Source: DATFPK01 sp035264885 (lineage in GTDB: Bacteria; Actinomycetota; Thermoleophilia; Solirubrobacterales; 70-9). Taken from it: a stretch of DNA of 18,440 nt. This document shows, piece after piece, positions 7,331 to 12,888 of this stretch. The notes beneath the pieces are model-generated. The model made no database searches. It saw only the letters and a list, made by a program, of their open reading frames with translations, and was not told the origin of the DNA. How positions within the stretch are numbered: position 1 is the stretch's first letter; every line of letters begins with the position of its first letter. The position numbers and the translations under genes are program-made. The stretch lies in assembly GCA_035264885.1 (NCBI GenBank), contig DATFPK010000027.1, positions 1-18,440 of the forward strand, given 5' to 3'.

Positions 7331-8308
7331 TCAAGCCGCCAGCGGCAGCGGCGGCCCCTGAGCGACGATCTTGTGGAGGCCGGCGAGGGCGAAGTGGCCG
7401 GCGATCCCGCGGTAGGGCTCGTAGGGCGCGAAGAACTCCTCGACCTCCTCGACCGTCGCCCTACGGCCCAATCCGGCGAGGTGGCCGACCAGCTTGATGT
7501 AGGCGAGGTCGCCGGCCGGGAGGGAGTCCGGGTCGCCGCGGCCGCGGAAGCCGAGGCACTGGACGGTCCAGGGGCCGATGTTCGGGGTCGCGAGGAGGCG
7601 CCGGTCGGCGTCGCGGTCCCAGAGGTCGCAGCGTCCGGCGGCGACGTCCCGGGCCACCGCCCGCAGCGCGACCGCCCGCCGGCCCGCCAGGTCCATCGAC
7701 TGGAGCTCGGCGGGGGAGCGGCCGCCGATCGCCGCCGCGCAGGGCACGTCGCGCAGGACCCGCCGTCCGGCGCCGAGGCTGCGCCCCCAGCGGCGCACCA
7801 CGCGGCGCTGGATCTGGGCCGCGCGGGTCGACTCGATCAGCTGCTCGGTCACCGCCCAGGCCAGCGCCTCCCACGGCCAGGGGCGCCGGCGCGGCCGCAG
7901 GTGGGGCCGGCGGCGAATCAGCGGCCCGAGCAGCCGGTCGCCGCGGAAGCGGCGACAGAATTCGCGGTTGTCGTCGTCGACGGCGAGCGCGAAGCGCATC
8001 CGCTCGATCGCGAGCGCGAGGTCGGCGCGGGTCGCTCGCGTCCGTTCCGGGACGCCGTCGAGCGCCGGACCGCCGATCGCCTCCGGGTCGATCGCCTCGG
8101 CCCGGAACACCACCCGCTCGCCGGCCGGCTGCCATGCGCTGACCAGGACCGGCGCCGAGCCGACGTGCATGAGACGGTGGGCGATCGAGGACCTGACGAC
8201 GAGGACGCGGTCGCCGCCGCCGCGGCCGGGCATCCGAAAGACCCAGCGCGGGCGCACCTCGACCTCCAGGGTCGCGGCGGCGGCGCGGCGCGACCGCGGG
8301 CTGCTCAC
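7331..8308 (-). CDS. AlkA-type DNA-3-methyladenine glycosylase
   Basis: This 325-residue base-excision repair enzyme of the HhH-GPD superfamily should excise alkylated purines from DNA. The helix-hairpin-helix is LLATPNIGPWTVQCLGFRG (238-256). The catalytic aspartate is D267 in PAGDLAYIK, matching the position of AlkA D238. WEALAWAVTEQLIES (146-160) corresponds to the conserved helix that opens the glycosylase domain, and the tail has PYEPYRGIAGHFAL. Residues 1-110 would be the AlkA-type N-terminal domain but are divergent, so I give no gene symbol. It starts at GTG 8308, overlapping the upstream gene's stop in GTGA, so the two are co-translated. A GC-rich inverted repeat (7335-7340 with 7350-7355) lies inside its last codons. 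Confidence 0.87.
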   Translation of the reverse strand: MSSPRSRRAAAATLEVEVRPRWVFRMPGRGGGDRVLVVRSSIAHRLMHVGSAPVLVSAWQPAGERVVFRAEAIDPEAIGGPALDGVPERTRATRADLALAIERMRFALAVDDDNREFCRRFRGDRLLGPLIRRRPHLRPRRRPWPWEALAWAVTEQLIESTRAAQIQRRVVRRWGRSLGAGRRVLRDVPCAAAIGGRSPAELQSMDLAGRRAVALRAVARDVAAGRCDLWDRDADRRLLATPNIGPWTVQCLGFRGRGDPDSLPAGDLAYIKLVGHLAGLGRRATVEEVEEFFAPYEPYRGIAGHFALAGLHKIVAQGPPLPLAA

Positions 8309-8610
8309 CGGTTGCCGAGCAGGTGAACGTCGACGAGGAACGAGCGGCTGGCGACCACGTTCGCGGGCCGCTCGCGGCGCGTCAGGCTTCGGCCGCGGCG
8401 CCGGGCGCCGGTGCCGACCGCGCGGGCAGCGGCGACGGCGGCGACGCCGGCCAGTGCGCCGCCGGCGGCCGCGATCGCGGCGGTCCGGACGTCGCCGAGG
8501 ACCGCCGGCGTGGCGGCCTCGAAGCGCTGCGGGAGGGGGCGGGCGCCGCCGGCCTCGGTGGGGCCGGCGTCCTCCTCGGACAGGACCTCTCCCTCCAGCT
8601 GGTCGGTCAC
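8305..8610 (-). CDS. Small single-helix membrane protein, unknown function
   Basis: I do not recognise this 101-residue protein. It has an acidic N-terminus (about residues 1-30, VTDQLEGEVLSEEDAG...), then an alanine/glycine-rich hydrophobic stretch (about 44-66) that looks like one transmembrane helix. A strongly basic segment (GARRRGRSLTRRERP) follows, and the tail ends VDVHLLGNR. I chose GTG 8610 over an in-frame ATG at 8670 because TAGAGT lies seven bases before the GTG, the leaderless arrangement seen at other genes here. The longer version would also begin inside the neighbouring gene's terminator hairpin. It overlaps the AlkA-type gene by four bases, so it is the first gene of that operon. 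No function can be inferred. Confidence 0.65.
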   Translation of the reverse strand: MTDQLEGEVLSEEDAGPTEAGGARPLPQRFEAATPAVLGDVRTAAIAAAGGALAGVAAVAAARAVGTGARRRGRSLTRRERPANVVASRSFLVDVHLLGNR

Positions 8611-8617
8611 GATCCCG

Positions 8618-8623
8618 ACTCTA
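8618..8623 (-). promoter_or_regulatory. Candidate -10 for leaderless two-gene operon
   Basis: On the minus strand TAGAGT lies seven bases before GTG 8610, with no SD. This supports a leaderless start for the small membrane protein and hence transcription of the AlkA-type gene. No -35 is recognisable. Confidence 0.4.
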
Positions 8624-8663
8624 CCGGCGGCCAAGGCGGGTCCCGGAGCGGCATCTCGGGAAC

Positions 8664-8678
8664 CCCGCAACTAGCGGG
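8664..8678 (-). terminator. Hairpin with stop codon in loop
   Basis: CCCGC (8664-8668) pairs with GCGGG (8674-8678), leaving a five-base loop that contains the TAG (8671-8673) of the GNAT-like gene. The stem is short but fully GC, and no U-tract follows. Confidence 0.4.
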
Positions 8679-9825
8679 AATCCGGTGCCCCGAGCGCCTT
8701 CTCGTAGATCCGGTAGCGCTTGACCACGTGGCCGCCCATCCCCTCCATGGCGCGGTTCATCGCCTCGTTGACCTCCAGGATCCAGCCGGTCTCGGCCGAC
8801 ATCACCCCGTCCGGCCGGGTCGTCTCGATGTGCTTGACGTAGAGGGCGGCGGCGACGCCCGTGTGCTGCCAATCGTGCTTGACCCCGAGCGCGAAGACGC
8901 GGACCCGGTCGATCTTCCTGCGGCCGAGCAGGAACCTCAGCCAGCCGAACGGCAGGAGACGGCCGTTCATCCTCGCCGTCACCTGGTTGATGTCGGGGAG
9001 CGTCAGCGCGGCGCCGACCACCTCGCCGTCGGCGTTCTCGGCCATCATCGCCCAGTCCTCGTCGAGCACCTGCTTGAGGTTCTTGGCCTGGAAGCGCACC
9101 TCGGCGTCGGTGATCGGTACGAAACCCCAGTTGTCTCCCCAGGCGTCGTTGTAGACGTCCATGAAGCGTCGGACCTCGGCCTCCATGTCGGACTTGCGCA
9201 TGTTGCGGAGCGTGATGCCGTGCTCGGTGGCGCTGCGCTCGGCGGCCTGGTGGATGAAGTCGTGGAACTGATCGCCCCGCTTGAGCTCGCCCATCGCGAT
9301 GTTCCACATCAGGAGGTCCATGGCCTTGCCGTAGCCCTGGGCCTCGACGAGCCGCTGGTAGTACGCCGGGTGCCAGGGCTGGAGGATCATCGGCCGCAGC
9401 TCGTGGCCCTCGACCAGCACGCCGAGCTCGTCGTTGGTGTTGAAGTCCATCGGGCCGATGACTCGCTCGCGACCCCGTGACGCGGCCCATGCGGATGAGG
9501 TGTCGAGCAGCGCCGCCGCCACGTCGGGGTCGTCGGCGAACTCGATGAAGCCAAACATCCCGTCGTTGCCGCCCTGGTACTCGTCCCAGCGGCGATCGAG
9601 GTGGGCGCTGATCCGCCCGACCGCCTCCCCGTCGCGCTCGGCGACGAAGAACTCCGCCTCGCCGTGCTCGAACCAGGGGTTCTTCGAGCGGCTCAGGAAC
9701 TGCATCCGCTCGAAGATCAGCGGCGGAACCCACTGCGGGTGGTCGCGGTGGATCGCGAACGGCACCTTCACGAACCGCCTGAGCTGGCGCCTCGTCTTGA
9801 CGGGAACGATCTGGGGAGCGGCCAC
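8671..9825 (-). CDS. GNAT-fold acyltransferase-like protein (YghO-like)
   Basis: This 384-residue protein has features of a large GNAT-like family that includes E. coli YghO and is often annotated only as hypothetical. Recognisable stretches are NPWFEHGEAEFFVAERDGE (49-67), AVGRISAHLD, IGPMDFNTNDELGVLVEG (143-160) and PAYYQRLVEAQGYGKAMDLL. A C-terminal acetyltransferase-like part includes GVKHDWQHTGVAAALYVKHI. It has no signal peptide or membrane helix. The start is GTG 9825, with TAGGTT nine bases upstream. It diverges from a serine-palmitoyltransferase-like gene with a 46-base gap. Bacterial ceramide synthase of Caulobacter is, to my recollection, also a GNAT-type protein, so N-acylation of a long-chain base is one possible job. 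The family call is moderately firm; the substrate is inference. Confidence 0.72.
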   Translation of the reverse strand: MAAPQIVPVKTRRQLRRFVKVPFAIHRDHPQWVPPLIFERMQFLSRSKNPWFEHGEAEFFVAERDGEAVGRISAHLDRRWDEYQGGNDGMFGFIEFADDPDVAAALLDTSSAWAASRGRERVIGPMDFNTNDELGVLVEGHELRPMILQPWHPAYYQRLVEAQGYGKAMDLLMWNIAMGELKRGDQFHDFIHQAAERSATEHGITLRNMRKSDMEAEVRRFMDVYNDAWGDNWGFVPITDAEVRFQAKNLKQVLDEDWAMMAENADGEVVGAALTLPDINQVTARMNGRLLPFGWLRFLLGRRKIDRVRVFALGVKHDWQHTGVAAALYVKHIETTRPDGVMSAETGWILEVNEAMNRAMEGMGGHVVKRYRIYEKALGAPDSR

Positions 9826-9834
9826 CGCGCGCGG

Positions 9835-9863
9835 AACCTAGCGCGTCCGAGCGCACCTAGAAT
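9835..9863. promoter_or_regulatory. Overlapping divergent leaderless promoters
   Basis: TAGGTT on the minus strand (9835-9840) precedes GTG 9825 by nine bases. TAGAAT on the plus strand (9858-9863) precedes ATG 9872 by eight. The hexamers are 17 bases apart, so each -10 occupies the other promoter's -35 position. One polymerase would therefore block the other, giving mutually exclusive or regulated firing. No SD is present for either gene. Confidence 0.45.
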
Positions 9864-9871
9864 CCCGCGAG

Positions 9872-11131
9872 ATGGCGGACACCGTCAGGGCGCCAGTCGA
9901 CGTCTTCGCGAAGACGCGCAACCACGATCGCCGCGAGCAGCTCGAGGCGGCGAAGGAGCACGACCTCCTTCCGTACTTCCGGCTCCTGACCTCCCAGGCG
10001 GGCCCGGTTGTCGAGATGGAGGGGCGGGAGACGATCATGCTCGGCTCCAACAACTACCTCGGCCTGACCGGCGACGAGCGGGTCAAGCAGGCGGCCCGGG
10101 ACGCGCTCGAGCGTTTCGGCACGGGTGTCACCGGCTCGCGCCTCCTCAATGGAACCACGCCCCTCCACGTCGAGCTCGAGCGCGAGCTGGCCGGCTGGAT
10201 GGGGACCGAGGACGCGATCGTCTTCACCACCGGCTACCAGTCCAACGTCGGATGCATCGGCACGATCCTCGAGCCGGGGGACACCGTGATCTGCGACTCC
10301 GGCGACCACGCGTCGATCCTCGATGGATGCCGCCTCTCCGGCGCGAAGCTGCGGCCGTTCCGTCACAACCGCATGGACAAGCTGGAGAAGATGCTGGTCC
10401 GGGCGGGCGAGGACGGCGGTGGTGTCCTGGTGGTAGTCGACGGCGTCTACTCGATGGAGGGCGACCTCTGCGACCTCCCTCCGATCGTCGAGCTCTGCGA
10501 GCGCCACGGCGCCCGGCTCATGGTCGACGAGGCCCACGGCGTCGGCGTCCTCGGCGAGCGCGGCGCCGGAGCCTGCGAGCTGTTCGGCCTCGAGGACCGG
10601 GTCGACCTGCGGATGGGAACCTTCTCCAAGAGCCTCGCCTCCTGCGGCGGGTTCATCGCCGGCCCCGAGGAGGTGGTCGAGTACCTGCGGATCGCCTCGC
10701 GCTCGTTCATCTTCAGCGCCGCCGCTGTCCCGGCGGCGGTCGGCGCCGCGCTCGGCGCCCTGCGGATCATCCGGGGGGAGGGACCGGAACTGTTCGCCCG
10801 GCTCCTCGACAACTCCGCCTACCTGCGGGCCGGGCTCCGCGACCTCGGGCTACGGGTCGTCGAGCCCGGCACCCTCCCGAACGGCAGCCAGGCGACGACG
10901 CCGGTGGTTCCCGTCCTGGTCGGGGAGGACTGGCAGGCCGTCCTGCTCTGGAAGGCTCTGTTCGACGCCGGCGTCTACACGAACGTCGCGATCCACCCCG
11001 CCGTCCCGCCGGGTGGTGCGCTGCTGCGGACGAGCCTGATGGCGACCCACGAGCGCGAACAGCTCGACCGGGCGCTCGAGATCATCGGCCGGGTCAGCGC
11101 CGGCTTCCCCGACCTGCCGCGCGCCGCCTGA
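9872..11131 (+). CDS. Serine palmitoyltransferase-like alpha-oxoamine synthase
   Basis: This 419-residue PLP enzyme of the alpha-oxoamine synthase family condenses an amino acid with an acyl thioester. The Schiff-base lysine is K253 in GTFSKSLASCGGF. Other active-site residues are H146 (GDHASILDG) and D219/H222 (VDEAHG). The N-terminus has the family's LGSNNYLGL (58-66) and TGSRLLNGTTPLH. The length and the GTFSKS...GG signature fit bacterial serine palmitoyltransferase (about 420 residues in Sphingomonas) better than 8-amino-7-oxononanoate synthase or KBL (about 385-400). No biotin or threonine-catabolism genes are nearby. The likely product is a 3-keto long-chain base. It should be a soluble homodimer. 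The divergent acyltransferase gene could supply the next step. AONS/KBL activity is not excluded. Confidence 0.82.
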   Translation: MADTVRAPVDVFAKTRNHDRREQLEAAKEHDLLPYFRLLTSQAGPVVEMEGRETIMLGSNNYLGLTGDERVKQAARDALERFGTGVTGSRLLNGTTPLHVELERELAGWMGTEDAIVFTTGYQSNVGCIGTILEPGDTVICDSGDHASILDGCRLSGAKLRPFRHNRMDKLEKMLVRAGEDGGGVLVVVDGVYSMEGDLCDLPPIVELCERHGARLMVDEAHGVGVLGERGAGACELFGLEDRVDLRMGTFSKSLASCGGFIAGPEEVVEYLRIASRSFIFSAAAVPAAVGAALGALRIIRGEGPELFARLLDNSAYLRAGLRDLGLRVVEPGTLPNGSQATTPVVPVLVGEDWQAVLLWKALFDAGVYTNVAIHPAVPPGGALLRTSLMATHEREQLDRALEIIGRVSAGFPDLPRAA

Positions 11132-11150
11132 CGCGGCTTCCCGTCTTCTT
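11123..11150 (+). terminator. Terminator-like hairpin, stop codon in loop
   Basis: GCCGC (11123-11127) pairs with GCGGC (11133-11137) around CTGAC, which contains the TGA of the SPT-like gene. A pyrimidine-rich stretch (TTCCCGTCTTCTT) follows. Weak but plausible intrinsic terminator; the palindrome at 11211-11232 is an alternative. Confidence 0.4.
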
Positions 11151-11210
11151 CACGACCTTGTGACGAGGCCGTAACGAAGCTATTGCATCCCCCGCGGAGG
11201 GTACGAGGAA

Positions 11211-11232
11211 GCTTGTCCAGATCTGAACAAGC
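11211..11232. repeat. Near-perfect 22-base palindrome
   Basis: The arms are GCTTGT (11211-11216) and ACAAGC (11227-11232), with an inner CAGATCTG that is itself palindromic (11218-11225). Only the pair 11217/11226 (C opposite A) breaks the symmetry. It lies about 60 bases upstream of the mihF -35. It could be a dimer-binding operator. Because GTTTCT follows closely after the right arm, it could instead be an intrinsic terminator for the SPT-like gene. Confidence 0.75.
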
Positions 11233-11294
11233 GTTTCTCGGGCCGAAAAAGTTGCTCTTAGCGAACGACCCGCCTGGACTTCCCTATTAGTGGG

Positions 11295-11324
11295 TTGACG
11301 CTCCGGTCCGGCGGGCCATAGCTT
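11295..11324 (+). promoter_or_regulatory. Sigma-70-type promoter of mihF
   Basis: TTGACG (11295-11300) and TAGCTT (11319-11324) are separated by 18 bases, the best -35/-10 pair in the window. The start would be near 11331, giving a leader of about 130 bases before GTG 11464. This contrasts with the TAnnnT leaderless starts used by several other genes here. Confidence 0.6.
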
Positions 11325-11351
11325 CCCGCGCGCACCGCACACCTTGGGCAG

Positions 11352-11399
11352 GGAGCCCCGTCGGGAAGACATATCAGGGCTCCACGCGCCGGACGGCGC
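11352..11399 (+). promoter_or_regulatory. Two stem-loops in the mihF leader
   Basis: GGAGCCC (11352-11358) pairs perfectly with GGGCTCC (11377-11383) across an 18-base loop. Immediately after, GCGCC (11386-11390) pairs with GGCGC (11395-11399) around a GGAC loop. No U-tract follows, so this is not an obvious attenuator. It may affect stability or translation, or be a protein-binding site. No known riboswitch is recognised. Confidence 0.45.
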
Positions 11400-11463
11400 C
11401 GGGGGATGGCGGAGCGAGAGAGAGATAGCCCAGTTATCGATTCCTTGGAAGGGAGGAGTCTCA

Positions 11464-11826
11464 GTGGACGCTGCATCCATCGCCCCTGCTCGCATCTCAG
11501 GAACCCTGCGACAGCCCCAGCACATGCAGGCCCTTGCCCGAGCAAACCGCGTCCGCCTCGCCCGGGCGGCGCTGAAGCGCGACATCGCCCGCGGAGCGGT
11601 CAGCGCATCCGAGGTGGTCCGCGAACGATCATGGGAGACGGAGAGCATGAGCCTCGCCGAGCTCCTCACGAGCCAGCGGCGCTGGGGGCGCACCCGCGCC
11701 CGGAAGTTCCTCTTCTCCCTGGCCCTGTCCGAGAACAAGCGGATCGGCTCCCTCACCGACCGCCAGCGCCACCTCCTCTCCTCCGAACTGGACGGCTCCG
11801 GCAGCGCCAGGAGCGCGCTGCTCTGA
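11464..11826 (+). CDS. mihF: Actinobacterial integration host factor (mIHF-like)
   Basis: This 120-residue basic DNA-binding protein resembles mycobacterial/Streptomyces IHF, a nucleoid-associated architectural protein. The family core starts around residue 20 (QHMQALARANRVRLARAALK), where mIHF has its basic helix, followed by RGAVSASEVV. The helix-two-turn-helix is SLAELLTSQRRWGRTRARKF, aligning with mIHF's LL..LPGVGKVRARQ. SENKRIGSLTDRQRHLL follows. The first 18 residues are an extra tail. Start GTG 11464 is strongly supported by GGGAGGAG (11451-11458), five bases upstream and the best SD in the window; longer in-frame readings would begin in the leader. It is monocistronic, with its own promoter and structured leader, and ends before a strong hairpin. 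Confidence 0.85.
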   Translation: MDAASIAPARISGTLRQPQHMQALARANRVRLARAALKRDIARGAVSASEVVRERSWETESMSLAELLTSQRRWGRTRARKFLFSLALSENKRIGSLTDRQRHLLSSELDGSGSARSALL

Positions 11827-11837
11827 GCCCCCCTTCC

Positions 11838-11872
11838 CGGCGGCCTGGGCGTGTCAGCCGCCCAGGCCGCCG
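11838..11872. terminator. Strong 14-bp bidirectional hairpin
   Basis: A perfect 14-bp stem (11838-11851 with 11859-11872) closes a seven-base loop. It is the most stable simple hairpin I see in the window. It lies 11 bases after the mihF stop. Its right arm encodes the last residues of the convergent membrane-protein gene, whose stop codon (11854-11856) is in the loop. There is no U-tract on either side. Confidence 0.75.
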
Positions 11873-12351
11873 ATCCTGTAGCTGAGGCCGCCGGTCGCCC
11901 GGCGGAAGGCCCGGCGCAGGACCAGGAACGACGCGGCGAACCCGGCGCCGCCGGCGATCAGCGCCGCCAGCAGCGGCAGGCCCGCCGCGTAGTAGAGGAG
12001 GCCGACGCTGACGACGAAGACGAGGCCGGCGAGCAGCGTGGTGTGCGAGCGATAGCCGCCGAAGTGCTCACGGATCGAGAGCTCGAGGCCGGCCAGGGAG
12101 CCGAGCGCGAGCCCGACGACGACCGTCACCGGGTCGTTGCGGACGAAGCCGAAGACGAGCATGACCAGCCCGACGAGGACCGCGAGCTCGACCAGCGGAA
12201 ACGAGCCCCACGGGGCCGGCGGCCGTTCGTCCGGCGGCCGACCGCGCCCGCTCGGGGCGCCGGTGACGGCCCGCTTCGGCTCGGCCGGCTGCGGAGCCCG
12301 GTGCTCGCCCGGGGCCGCGCGTCGGCGCTTTCGCCGGCGGGACTTCGCCAT
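11854..12351 (-). CDS. Small multi-pass membrane protein, unknown function
   Basis: I do not recognise a family for this 165-residue protein. It begins with a very basic segment (MAKSRRRKRRRAA) and a proline/arginine-rich linker to about residue 48. Four hydrophobic segments follow, at about 52-70, 75-92, 104-122 and 124-146. The C-terminus is short and basic, RRAFRRATGGLSYRIGG. The N-terminal charge predicts a cytosolic N-terminus. ATG 12351 has no SD. It is last in a minus-strand cluster, 53 bases after the coiled-coil gene. That gap contains an 8-bp stem-loop (arms about 12382-12389 and 12393-12400), so it may be co-transcribed or partly terminated. Confidence 0.7.
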   Translation of the reverse strand: MAKSRRRKRRRAAPGEHRAPQPAEPKRAVTGAPSGRGRPPDERPPAPWGSFPLVELAVLVGLVMLVFGFVRNDPVTVVVGLALGSLAGLELSIREHFGGYRSHTTLLAGLVFVVSVGLLYYAAGLPLLAALIAGGAGFAASFLVLRRAFRRATGGLSYRIGGLGG

Positions 12352-12397
12352 CGATCAGAGGGGGGCCTGTTGTTGGGGCGGGACGCCGGTGGCCGGC

Positions 12398-12415
12398 GCC
12401 CCGGTCATAAGGGGC
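12398..12415 (-). terminator. Hairpin with stop codon in loop
   Basis: GCCCC (12398-12402) pairs with GGGGC (12411-12415). The eight-base loop contains the TGA (12405-12407) of the coiled-coil gene. A second stem-loop follows downstream at about 12382-12400, partly overlapping this one, so the two may compete. No U-tract. Confidence 0.4.
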
Positions 12416-12875
12416 AACCCGAGGAGACCTTGACCCTCCACCACCCCATCAGCATCCCGACGATTCCGTAGCGGGGCCGGGAATGCCAGTGGCGGCAGCC
12501 GCGCTCGCCGATGTCCTCGTTCGACACCCGGACCCATTTGAATCGCTCGGGCTCGGCGATCATCCGCTCGATCAGCTCGCGGTTTCGCGTCTCCACGTAG
12601 CCGCGATCCTCGAGCAGGCCGCGGACATCGGCGATCCGCTCGGCGAGCGTGTCGCGGATCCGTTCCAGCTCGGCGATGCCGAGCAGACGCGGTCCGCCGG
12701 TGGCGGGGACCGAGAACGAGATCCCGCGGCCGGGGAAGGATGACTCGAAGAGCTCACCGAGCTCCAGCTCGAGGCGAGCGATCTGGCGTCGCAGCTCGAC
12801 CCGCGCCAGCCGCTCGTCGCCCTCGAGCAGCGCTTCGAGCCGCGCGGTGTCATGGCGTTCGAGCAACTCCGGCAT
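12405..12875 (-). CDS. Coiled-coil protein with Cys/His tail, unknown function
   Basis: I do not recognise a named family for this 156-residue protein. Residues 1-45 are a charged amphipathic helix (LERHDTARLEALLEGDERLARV) likely to form a coiled coil. A short glycine/proline-rich part follows (46-65), then a second long helix (66-110). The last 45 residues look the most constrained: WVRVSNEDIGERGCRHWHSRP and GMLMGWWRVKVSSGCPL, with C127, H129, H131 and C154 as possible metal ligands. I place the start at ATG 12875, seven bases after TAGAAT, rather than at a GTG further upstream, because the earlier start would lie inside the preceding gene. The -10 shares bases with the stop codon of the B3/4 gene, so it can be transcribed with or without that gene. 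Confidence 0.72.
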   Translation of the reverse strand: MPELLERHDTARLEALLEGDERLARVELRRQIARLELELGELFESSFPGRGISFSVPATGGPRLLGIAELERIRDTLAERIADVRGLLEDRGYVETRNRELIERMIAEPERFKWVRVSNEDIGERGCRHWHSRPRYGIVGMLMGWWRVKVSSGCPL

Positions 12876-12882
12876 CACCAGG

Positions 12883-12888
12883 ATTCTA
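12883..12888 (-). promoter_or_regulatory. Leaderless -10 that includes a stop codon
   Basis: Minus-strand TAGAAT lies seven bases before ATG 12875. Its first three bases are the TAG stop of the B3/4-domain gene. It is a candidate internal promoter of the cluster. No SD is evident. Confidence 0.4.

Larger units (their letters stand above)
11132..11463. other. Gene-free 332-base region upstream of mihF
   Basis: I find no credible gene here. Base composition is less GC-rich than in the flanking genes, notably 11150-11320. From left to right it holds the SPT terminator, a near-perfect 22-base palindrome (11211-11232), a purine-rich patch with five consecutive A (about 11246-11250), a promoter (11295-11324) and a leader of about 130 bases with two stem-loops. 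A GAGAGAGAG tract lies near 11415-11424. Some of it could be an untranslated RNA, but I recognise no known riboswitch consensus. Confidence 0.7.

Noticed and set aside
8611..8670. Longer start (ATG 8670) for the small membrane protein
   Set aside because: It would begin in the terminator hairpin of the GNAT-like gene and add a stretch with no conserved look. GTG 8610 has a well-placed TAGAGT.
9872..11131. 8-amino-7-oxononanoate synthase (bioF) or kbl
   Set aside because: The length and the GTFSKS...GG motif favour SPT, and no biotin or threonine-degradation genes are adjacent. Kept as an alternative, not the main call.
11331..11463. c-di-AMP (ydaO) or another known riboswitch in the mihF leader
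   Set aside because: Stem-loops are present, but none of the conserved sequence blocks I know for these riboswitches can be matched.
11406..11885. Alternative + strand gene overlapping mihF in another frame
   Set aside because: Its sequence is P/R/H-rich without motifs. The mihF frame has an excellent SD and family-like sequence.
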